17,382 nucleotides of DNA from the NCBI GenBank assembly GCA_021828445.1, contig JAJZJD010000002.1, forward strand, positions 1 to 17,382, in the 5' to 3' direction. The stretch comes from a bacterium (GTDB lineage: Bacteria > SZUA-79 > Acidulodesulfobacterales > Acidulodesulfobacteraceae). Both the position numbers and the translations under genes were made by a program. Under the pieces are notes generated by a model, which was not told the DNA's origin, made no database searches, and saw nothing but the letters and a program-made list of their open reading frames with translations. Below, piece after piece: positions 7,476 through 13,989 of the stretch. How positions within the stretch are numbered: the first letter of the stretch is position 1; every line of letters begins with the position of its first letter.

Positions 7476-8183
7476 TTAAGATTTCCCGGACATTTTCTTC
7501 CTCATCGATTCGCCAGTGAGCTTTATCTGGTACGCATTATGCACTATCCTGTCTAATATGGCGTCCGCTATTGTAGGCTCGCCTATTACCTCGTGCCACT
7601 TGTCCACAGGAACCTGCGCGGTGATAATCGTGGAACGAAGCTGATGCCTGTCCTCGAAGATTTCCAAGAGGTCCCTTCTTTGCATTTCGTCCAATAAATT
7701 AATGCCCCAGTCGTCTATTATAAGAAGCCTTACCTTTGATAATTTATTCAGTAATTTAAGATAACTGCCGTCTGCTCTCGATATTTTCATCTCCGAGAGT
7801 AATCTCGGCAGCCTTATGTATCTGGCGGATATTCCGTTTCTGCATGCCGAGTTGCCCAGCGCGCAGGCTAAATATGTCTTTCCGGCGCCGGTGGGGCCGG
7901 TTAAGATAATATTCCTGCTTTTCTTTATCCAGCCGTTGGAAGACAGCTCTGTAATCTGGGACTTACCGAGCCCCCTGTCGGCCTTAAAGTCTATTTCCTC
8001 TACGCAGGCATTGGAGTATTTTAATTTGGCTTTCAAAAGAAGCATCCTGAGCTGTTTGTCCTGCCGGAAGGCTATTTCTTTGTCTAAAAGAAGGTTTAAG
8101 CCTTCTTCGAAGTCTAGTGGTTTTTCCTCCAGCGATTTTGCCATTCCGTAGAGTTTTAAAGATAGAAGTTTTTCTTTCAGCAT
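7476..8183 (-). CDS. istB: IS21-family IstB helper ATPase
   Basis: AAA+ ATPase related to DnaC that assembles on target DNA and delivers it to the IstA transposase. Walker A is GPTGAGKT (96-103) and Walker B is LLIIDD (153-158). DAILDRIVHNA carries a likely arginine finger (Arg212), and STIITAQ (184-190) is the sensor I region. The N-terminal 60 residues form the usual helical region. The 235-aa length is close to the norm of about 250. Its start overlaps the end of istA by 7 bp, so translation is probably coupled. No frameshift is visible. Confidence 0.95.
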   Translation of the reverse strand: MLKEKLLSLKLYGMAKSLEEKPLDFEEGLNLLLDKEIAFRQDKQLRMLLLKAKLKYSNACVEEIDFKADRGLGKSQITELSSNGWIKKSRNIILTGPTGAGKTYLACALGNSACRNGISARYIRLPRLLSEMKISRADGSYLKLLNKLSKVRLLIIDDWGINLLDEMQRRDLLEIFEDRHQLRSTIITAQVPVDKWHEVIGEPTIADAILDRIVHNAYQIKLTGESMRKKMSGKS

Positions 8184-9706
8184 AGTTCCCCCTTGTAATA
8201 TTCGGCGCCGCGGATATTTTCGTGCGCTATTTTATTTTCTAATTTGTTTTCTATAAAGTCGTTCTCGAGATTTTTGTCTAAAATGTTCTTTACGTTCCTG
8301 TATCTGTATAAGCTAAAATTAAGGGCTTTTCCGCACGCGGCTTCCACGCGGGCGGCGGGATATTTTCCGTTAAGCCTTATTATGCCCAATGCCGACCTTA
8401 AGGAAGATTCGGGGCTTCTCCTGTCCTCCATTATCTTTTCTATTAATAGGGCGGTATTGGATCCTATTTTTAACGATTCTTCCATTATCTTTTCGGGCGT
8501 TATAAAAATGCCGCGGTGGGAGGCAGGCATATGTTCCGGGGAGGTAACGAAATAAGATTTAGTAAAACTTCTTTCGTGGGAAGCAATTATTTTTGAATTA
8601 TGGTATATTTTAATTAATTCGTGGTTATAGCATATATCCACGTCCCTGTGTATAAGTTGATAGGGGACGCTGTAGTGGGTGCCGTTAACATCCACGTGGT
8701 AATCTATGCCGACCTTAGCCCTCTTCCAGAAAGATAGTTCGTATCTTTCCGGGAGGGGCTTTAAATGAAGTTTTTCTTCCTTAAAAAGCTCGGTTCTTGA
8801 TTTTAAAATCTTCTGCATAGGCCTGTCGTTATAATCTTTTAATTCTGCGGCTATAGCTAAATTTAACTCTTCTATACTAAAAAACGTTTTATCCCTTAAC
8901 GGGGCAAGTATTCTTCTTTGGGAGTTGAGCACTCCATTTTCCGCCTTGGGCTTATCTTTCGGTTTACAAGGTCTTGCGGGTATTATAACCGTGTCGTAAT
9001 GCAGTGACATCTCCAGATACGTCGGGTTTATCTCCGGGTCGTAATAGTTAGCCCTGGTAACCCCTGACTTAAGGTTGTCGGGGACTATTGCGGCGGGGAC
9101 ACCGCCGAAGAACTCAAACATTTTAATATGGCAGTTTATCCAACTCTCCAAGCTCTGGCATGTGACGGCGTATGCGAAAGTATAACTGCTTGCGCCCAAG
9201 ACGCCGACAAAGAGTTCTACTTCGGTTATTTCTCCGGTTACGGGGTTTTTTATTTTCGGTTTAAATCCGGAAAAATCCACGAATACCTTTTCTCCCATCT
9301 TATGGTTAAACCTCATAACCGGATTTAGAGTCTTTTTCCATCTGCCGTAATGGCAGCAGAACTGGGTATAGCGGTAGCCGGCAGGATTATTCATCATATA
9401 TTCCTCCCATAAAAGATAAAGGGTGACCCCTTTCCTTTTAAGTTCGGAATGGATATATTCCATATCGGGGAGCGGCCTTAACGGCTTCGGCGCTTCCGGC
9501 AGGAACAGGGCTTTAATCTCTTCGTCGGTTAAAGATATAAATGCGCCGTAAGTTGTGCCGGAGGATTTAAAGCGGTTAATGTAAAAGCTTACGGTTGTCG
9601 GGGAGATGTTGCAGGACAGGGCTATTTTTCTGTTGCTTAAGCCCGAATTAAATAACCTGATGATTTCTTTTACCGTTCGCATGTCCAGTTTCCTTTTTCT
9701 TTTCAT
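8177..9706 (-). CDS. istA: IS21-family IstA transposase (DDE)
   Basis: Catalyses transposition together with IstB. An N-terminal helix-turn-helix (about residues 11-46, GLSNRKIALSCNISPTTVSF) binds the terminal repeats. The RNase H-like core shows Asp144 (KVFVDFSG), Asp210 (IVPDNLKSG) and Glu256 (KPKAENGVL) as the catalytic triad. A C-terminal beta-barrel-like region follows (about 330-380). The 509-aa length is normal and the gene is intact. AAGGAG lies 5 nt before the ATG at 9706, but that site is one arm of a perfect palindrome (9708-9738), so translation initiation may be restrained. Confidence 0.95.
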   Translation of the reverse strand: MKRKRKLDMRTVKEIIRLFNSGLSNRKIALSCNISPTTVSFYINRFKSSGTTYGAFISLTDEEIKALFLPEAPKPLRPLPDMEYIHSELKRKGVTLYLLWEEYMMNNPAGYRYTQFCCHYGRWKKTLNPVMRFNHKMGEKVFVDFSGFKPKIKNPVTGEITEVELFVGVLGASSYTFAYAVTCQSLESWINCHIKMFEFFGGVPAAIVPDNLKSGVTRANYYDPEINPTYLEMSLHYDTVIIPARPCKPKDKPKAENGVLNSQRRILAPLRDKTFFSIEELNLAIAAELKDYNDRPMQKILKSRTELFKEEKLHLKPLPERYELSFWKRAKVGIDYHVDVNGTHYSVPYQLIHRDVDICYNHELIKIYHNSKIIASHERSFTKSYFVTSPEHMPASHRGIFITPEKIMEESLKIGSNTALLIEKIMEDRRSPESSLRSALGIIRLNGKYPAARVEAACGKALNFSLYRYRNVKNILDKNLENDFIENKLENKIAHENIRGAEYYKGELC

Positions 9707-9707
9707 C

Positions 9708-9738
9708 CTTTCTCCTTAAAATTAGTTTAAGGAGAAAG
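9708..9738 (-). promoter_or_regulatory. Palindrome that would hide the istA ribosome binding site
   Basis: CTTTCTCCTTAAA (9708-9720) and TTTAAGGAGAAAG (9726-9738) form a perfect 13-bp stem with a 5-nt loop. On the minus strand the second arm of the transcript is TTTAAGGAGAAAG, which contains the istA Shine-Dalgarno sequence (complement of 9712-9717). It ends 1 nt before the start codon. A transcript entering from outside the element would fold here and block translation; a transcript starting inside the palindrome would not. The function is inferred. Confidence 0.6.
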
Positions 9739-9749
9739 TTTACTATAAA

Positions 9750-9902
9750 AAAGGGATTAACCGGCGCGTAAAATTAGTTCCTGCCGGTAAAAACATTCCT
9801 GAAATATCGGAACATTTTTACTGAATTACGGTGTCCAGTAATTTCCGAAATGGGTGTCCAGTCAAAACCGAAACGGGTGTCCAGTCGCGACCGAAATTTA
9901 CA
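9750..9902. repeat. Right end of IS21 element: three 23-bp-spaced terminal repeats
   Basis: GTCCAGT, the complement of ACTGGAC, occurs at 9833-9839, 9856-9862 and 9879-9885, each 23 bp apart and each followed by a CCGAAA block. AAAGGGATTAACC (9750-9762) is the inverted copy of the inner left motif. This end has one more repeat unit than the left end and about 70 extra bases between the units and the inner motif. Confidence 0.75.
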
Positions 9903-10521
9903 TAGTACTTTTAAAACAGTACATATTGGTTCATATTATTCTCAAATCGTAATAAAGAACAACTATTTTAATAAAATTAAACGAAAATATTTTTCAAATT
10001 CTAATTTGGTTATATTAAACGAATTAAATTGCAGGTATATTAAATATAAAACCAACAATAAAAAGCAATCGAATTATGAATGCGATTTTAGGTTAACGAA
10101 TTTGAGCAAAAATAAAAAATATTATTTTGCCGAATATCCATATAAAAAAAATGAGAAACCTAAGTTCTTTAAATTAGTTTTACCTAAAAAATATAAAAAA
10201 ACCAATATAGAAAAACTATTTACGATAAAATTCAATAAAATTTTGTTCAAAGATTATCTGAATAGTTTAAAAAATGAAAATAAAAAACAAATTCAAATCA
10301 AATTAATAAGAAGTATTATAAATCCTTATTGTTATATTGGCGTCAAATCTACTATGTGTAAGTTTTTAGTATTATTAAATCTTGGTTCGAGTTACGTTGT
10401 TAGGATAAAAAATGAAAATAATAATATGAATAAAAAAAATAAACAGAGAAAACAAAATTTTTCGATTCTAACTATTCCTAGAAAATATGTTTTAGGAACA
10501 AGATTAAATGTAAATTTTTAA
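9903..10521 (+). pseudogene. Hypothetical ORF without its own start, right of IS21
   Basis: I do not recognise this protein. About 205 residues of host-derived sequence follow roughly 16 residues read from the IS21 end. No ATG appears until late in the frame (TMCKFLVLL), so the original start has been lost. The region is strikingly AT-rich and Lys/Asn/Tyr-rich (for example KYKTNNKKQSNYECDF), more so than the flanking core genes, which suggests foreign origin. There is no membrane segment or clear motif. It may be the C-terminal part of the gene begun at 6955, because excising 7326-9902 joins the two in the same frame; this is not proven. Confidence 0.5.
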
Positions 10522-10696
10522 TAAACTTAAATAATACTATGAGAATGCTTGAAGAAGAAAGAAGAAATTGTTATGTTGCGTTAACTAGGACGAAAAAAAA
10601 GTTATTCATAAGCTATTCAAAATATAGAACTACTTATAATGGACAAACAAGACGTGAGAAGCCTTCGCAATTTTAGAAGAAATGAAATTAATTTAG
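10482..10696 (+). pseudogene. Remnant of the C-terminus of a UvrD/Rep-type helicase, frameshifted
   Basis: The frame from 10482 to 10676 reads FLINLNN, then LEEERRNCYVALTRTKKKLF and ISYSKYR, ending KPSQF. EEERR.CYVALTR.KKKL is motif VI of superfamily 1A helicases, followed by the usual R..Y......PSRFL tail. The apparent stop at 10674-10676 comes from a T-run one base short: reading TTA at 10673-10675 in the shifted frame continues LEEMKLI and stops at 10694-10696, as expected after PSRF. The ATP-binding and other helicase motifs are absent upstream, where an in-frame stop occurs at 10479-10481. It is a decayed gene fragment, possibly of a phage-defence or repair helicase. The next gene begins on the other strand at 10724. 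Confidence 0.75.
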
Positions 10697-10723
10697 TGAA
10701 TTATCAAAAGATATATATATATT

Positions 10724-11311
10724 CTAAGCTTTGTTAAACAGGCTGTTTTCGACTATTTCGCAGATAATATGGGCCATTAAAATGTGATTTTCCTGAATTC
10801 TAGGCGTGTCTTTAGACGGAATTCTAATAAGCAGGTCGCACATTTTCGGCTCCGCCATTTTACCGCCGGCTTCGCCCGTAAAACCGATTATTTTCATGCC
10901 GATATTTTTTGCGGTATGAATGGCCGATAAAATATTTTTAGAGTTGCCGGACGTCGATATTCCCCAGAAGACGTCGCCTTTTCTTGCGTTTGCTTCGAGC
11001 TGACGCGAAAAAACTGCCGAAAAATCATAATCGTTGGCTATAGCCGTGAGATTTGACGTATTTACCGTAAGGCTTTCGGCGGCAAGCGCTTTTCTTTCTT
11101 TGTAAAACCTCGAAACAAGTTCAGCCGCAATGTGCTGGGCGTCCGCCGCCGACCCGCCGTTTCCGGCGATAAAAACCTTTCCGCCGTTATTATATGCCGA
11201 AATAATAGTCTTAGATATTTCCTCTACGGTTCTTAAAATTTTGGCATTATTAGATGTAAGTTCTAAGAGCGCTTTTGCCTCCGCAAATCTTTTTTCTATT
11301 ATATTTTTCAT
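10724..11311 (-). CDS. gmhA: Sedoheptulose-7-phosphate isomerase
   Basis: SIS-domain enzyme converting sedoheptulose 7-phosphate to D-glycero-D-manno-heptose 7-phosphate, the first step of ADP-heptose synthesis for the lipopolysaccharide inner core. AGNGGSAADAQHIAAELVSR (49-68) and STSGNSKN (119-126) bind the sugar phosphate. His60, Glu64, Gln173 and His181 match the zinc ligands and catalytic residues of E. coli GmhA. TPRIQENH (169-176) is the family signature separating it from DiaA and other SIS proteins. The 195-aa length is typical. AAGGAG lies 8 nt before the ATG. It sits 43 bp downstream of the beta-class methyltransferase in the same direction, so it may receive readthrough from the restriction operon. 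No other heptose genes are in the window. Confidence 0.92.
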   Translation of the reverse strand: MKNIIEKRFAEAKALLELTSNNAKILRTVEEISKTIISAYNNGGKVFIAGNGGSAADAQHIAAELVSRFYKERKALAAESLTVNTSNLTAIANDYDFSAVFSRQLEANARKGDVFWGISTSGNSKNILSAIHTAKNIGMKIIGFTGEAGGKMAEPKMCDLLIRIPSKDTPRIQENHILMAHIICEIVENSLFNKA

Positions 11312-11354
11312 TTTTACGGCTCCTTAATTTTATTTATAGTCAAATTATTAATCG

Positions 11355-12131
11355 TTATCTTTTAATGCCGAGACGTTTTTCGGCAATTTCGACATATTTT
11401 TTTTCTTTTTCTATTCCAATCCATTTTCGACCGAATCTTTGGGCAACAATTGCGGTAGTTCCGCTTCCCATGAAAGGGTCTAAAATCGTATCTCCTTCAT
11501 TAGAACAGGTAAGAATAATTCTTTTCAGCATTTCTTCGGGTTTCTGGGTAGGATGCAAAGCTTTTCCATCTATACTTCTAACGCGTTCTTTGCCTTGAAC
11601 AAGCGGCATCTCCCATAAATCCCGCATTTGTTTTATCTTTCCGTCTTTTTGTTTTTCGGGATTTATTTCTTTTGCTATTTCGTAATTAAATGTCCAGCCA
11701 GGACCTTTAACTGCCCAGACTACAAATTCGGTTGAATGCGTAAATACCCTTTTAGTCATATTCGGCATCGCGTTGGTTTTATACCAAGTAATGATATTGT
11801 TAATCTTAAATTTAAGTTGTTTTAAAGCCATTATAATTTCTGCTAAATTGTGATAACTGGAAGCAACGTAAATCGAGCCGGACTTCTTTAAAACCTTATA
11901 ACAACCTTTAATCCAATTTTCAGTAAATCTTAAATATTCCACATCAGGAATCTTATCCCAATTTTCATTGACCATATTCCAGTCCCCGCCCGTTTTGTTT
12001 CCAATCCATTTTAAAGCATTGCCAGATAAATTATAAGGTGGGTCGGCAAAAATAAGGTCTATTGAATTTTCTTCTATAGCGCCGCTTAAAATCTCTATAC
12101 AGTCGCCGTTGTAAATTATATTAAGTTTCAT
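11355..12131 (-). CDS. N6-adenine DNA methyltransferase, beta class, of the AlwI-like R-M system
   Basis: Transfers a methyl group from S-adenosylmethionine to adenine in the recognition site. Motif IV, FADPPYNLSG (Asp30-Tyr33), comes first and motif I, DPFMGSGTT (218-226), near the C-terminus, with HPTQKP (193-198) before it. This order is that of beta-class enzymes (relatives of M.HinfI, M.HindIII and CcrM). The target-recognition region lies between. At 258 aa it is compact but complete. Its start is 6 bp after the endonuclease stop and has no visible Shine-Dalgarno sequence, which suggests translational coupling. With the RadC-fused methyltransferase it probably protects the two strands of an asymmetric site. 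The exact site is unknown; family members suggest GGATC- or GAGTC-like sequences. Confidence 0.9.
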   Translation of the reverse strand: MKLNIIYNGDCIEILSGAIEENSIDLIFADPPYNLSGNALKWIGNKTGGDWNMVNENWDKIPDVEYLRFTENWIKGCYKVLKKSGSIYVASSYHNLAEIIMALKQLKFKINNIITWYKTNAMPNMTKRVFTHSTEFVVWAVKGPGWTFNYEIAKEINPEKQKDGKIKQMRDLWEMPLVQGKERVRSIDGKALHPTQKPEEMLKRIILTCSNEGDTILDPFMGSGTTAIVAQRFGRKWIGIEKEKKYVEIAEKRLGIKR

Positions 12132-12137
12132 AAATGT

Positions 12138-13967
12138 CTAAGTTAAATTAAGGCTTTTTTTCCAAGAAGTAAAGATTTTCGGAATATCTTTAAGCCATTG
12201 GTCCGAATTGGACATAGTTTCTGATTTTTCCAAGACATTGCTATATAAACGAAAGAGTTCATCGTGTTTCAAAAAATTTCCGTTTTGCTTAATTTCGATT
12301 AGTATTTTTAAAAGTTCTATAAAATTATCTATGGATAGAGGAATAATTCTTTGTTTTTTACCTTCATATTCATATTTTATTGCCATCCAGAAAGTGTTTA
12401 TCGTATCACGATGTATTTTTGGGGCGATAAATAAACAAAAAGTGTTTTTATCATTATGTTTATTTTCAAAATCCCGCAGATGCCTCATTACCGGCTGTCC
12501 TTCGTAATACCATTGATTACGCCCAGTTAACATTGTAACCTCGCAGACCGCATTGTATTGCCCATAAAAACATTCAATATCGGGCATATTTCCTGGTGCG
12601 GTAAAGGTCGGTTCGTTATCGTCTCCTACCGGATAATTCGGTTTTATTTCTATCGCATCATTTAAAGCGTTGAGTCCGAGGGAGATAAGTTTTTCAAGTA
12701 AAATAGATTTATTATCGAACTTGTTTATGTTTTTTAATTCTTCAATATATTTTTTAATTTGTTCGACTTCCTGTGATTTTAGATAATTTTCTTTTTCTTG
12801 AAGTTCTCTTCTATAAGCCCTTAAATCGTCGATAAGTTTTTTAATGTTTTCTTTGTCCAATTTTTTTAAATCAGGAAATGATTTTAGAGGCATTTTTAAT
12901 CTTTTTTCAAGCAGTATTATTTCTTCTAATAATTTATTTGATATTTCGGAAAGTTCTTTTATGTTTTCCCATGGTAATTCAGGTTTAGAATTATCGGAGA
13001 TATAGTTATGGTAATATTCTGTGGATTCAAAAATTTGAGATTTAGCATTATCCAAATTCAATAATTTTTTGATTTCGATAGATCTTCTCGGTTCCAAATC
13101 GATATAATAGCCTCCGCCCCTGATATAAATATAACGCGTAAGGCGAAAATATCTTAATGCGTTGTCGCCGTAATCTTTAAGATTATTTAATAATTTGTTT
13201 ATTTCCTTGTTACTCGAAGTTCCTAAGAATTCAGTTGCAAATTCACCCCGGTATTGATTAAAAATATCTATTTTTTTCTGATTACTTTTACCCTCAAGTT
13301 TTTTTCTAAGAGAAATAATTCTTTCCGCGTAAGAGTTTATATCTTTATAATTAATAAGGGTAGGGCAGAATAAAGAGAATTCACTCCTGCTGATACCTTT
13401 TTCACTTTTTCCTATCGCGCTATATTTCTCATTAACACTACGGATAAGATGTAAAACTCCTATGAAAGGTTTTATATTGTATCCTTCTTCATAACTGTAG
13501 TCGTCACTTTCAGGATTGGGAATTTGCCATTTTAAAAAACTTTTAAAAAATATTTCCCCGATGTCGAATTTTTCGTCTAAAAAAAGTCTTCCCAAATCGG
13601 TAATAACTATTTTTCCGTTTTTTATTATTGCGAATCCGAATTTTTTTAGCGGGTTTATAGATTGTCTGCCTCTCATTGGAGAGTCTTCATACTTTTTGGA
13701 TTCGAATATTTCTTCTGCTTTATCGAAAGAAATATCTTTTTGGGGATTGTCGATTAAGTCGATATTATCTTGAGATATTCCTTTGTAGAATTGATTATTT
13801 CCGTAACCATACAATCTTTCTTTAATGAGAAGTATTTGATATTTTTTTTGATTTTCAAGGTTCCATTTGCAATTTTCAAGTTGCTTTAATACAATTAGGA
13901 AATCCCTTAGTCTTTCAGGGTTCCTTAAGGTCGTAGTAATAGACCATGGTTTTTTCATAATTTTCAT
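12138..13967 (-). CDS. AlwI/BstNBI/MlyI-family restriction (or nicking) endonuclease
   Basis: The family cuts at a fixed distance from an asymmetric site; BstNBI is a natural nickase, AlwI and MlyI cut both strands. Length (609 aa) and organisation match BstNBI (604 aa). The N-terminal half (WSITTTLRNPER, about 7-18; PLKKFGF, 106-112; FLKWQIPNP, 144-152; ALRYFRLTRYI, 270-280) is the DNA-recognition part. A coiled linker spans about 340-415. The catalytic domain shows GNMPDIEC (Asp463), then VCEVT (Glu476), and EGQPVMRHL and CLFIAPKIHRDT, parallel to PDMEI, GEVTT, EPVTRH and CLFIAPEI in BstNBI as I recall that sequence. The motif is ExT rather than ExK, as in that family. No strong ribosome site is seen; the gene starts 22 bp after the RadC-fused methyltransferase, and Met4 is a possible alternative start. 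Whether it nicks or cuts cannot be told. Confidence 0.88.
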   Translation of the reverse strand: MKIMKKPWSITTTLRNPERLRDFLIVLKQLENCKWNLENQKKYQILLIKERLYGYGNNQFYKGISQDNIDLIDNPQKDISFDKAEEIFESKKYEDSPMRGRQSINPLKKFGFAIIKNGKIVITDLGRLFLDEKFDIGEIFFKSFLKWQIPNPESDDYSYEEGYNIKPFIGVLHLIRSVNEKYSAIGKSEKGISRSEFSLFCPTLINYKDINSYAERIISLRKKLEGKSNQKKIDIFNQYRGEFATEFLGTSSNKEINKLLNNLKDYGDNALRYFRLTRYIYIRGGGYYIDLEPRRSIEIKKLLNLDNAKSQIFESTEYYHNYISDNSKPELPWENIKELSEISNKLLEEIILLEKRLKMPLKSFPDLKKLDKENIKKLIDDLRAYRRELQEKENYLKSQEVEQIKKYIEELKNINKFDNKSILLEKLISLGLNALNDAIEIKPNYPVGDDNEPTFTAPGNMPDIECFYGQYNAVCEVTMLTGRNQWYYEGQPVMRHLRDFENKHNDKNTFCLFIAPKIHRDTINTFWMAIKYEYEGKKQRIIPLSIDNFIELLKILIEIKQNGNFLKHDELFRLYSNVLEKSETMSNSDQWLKDIPKIFTSWKKSLNLT

Positions 13968-13989
13968 AAATAGATTTAGATTTATACTT

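Larger units (their letters stand above)
7326..9902 (-). mobile_element. IS21-family insertion sequence
   Basis: The element carries istA and istB on the minus strand. Its ends contain repeated ACTGGAC motifs at 23-bp spacing. I place the tips at TGCGTATTTCGG (from 7326) and, on the other strand, TGTAAATTTCGG (ending at 9902), because IS21-family ends are usually TG...CA and the two tips match at 9 of 12 positions. This gives 2577 bp, in the range for the family. No convincing target duplication flanks these tips (only TA is shared). The exact ends may therefore differ by some bases, or one flank may have been rearranged. Both ORFs are intact, so the element could be active. Confidence 0.85.

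Noticed and set aside
8459..8464. GGATCC in istA and GGATC near 14373 were considered as evidence for or against avoidance of an AlwI-type site.
   Set aside because: The specificity of the system is unknown and the window is too short for a meaningful count; GAGTC-like sites are also present.
7324..9904. TA on both sides of the IS21 element as a target-site duplication.
   Set aside because: Two bases in an AT-rich context are expected by chance, and the family usually makes duplications of 4-8 bp.
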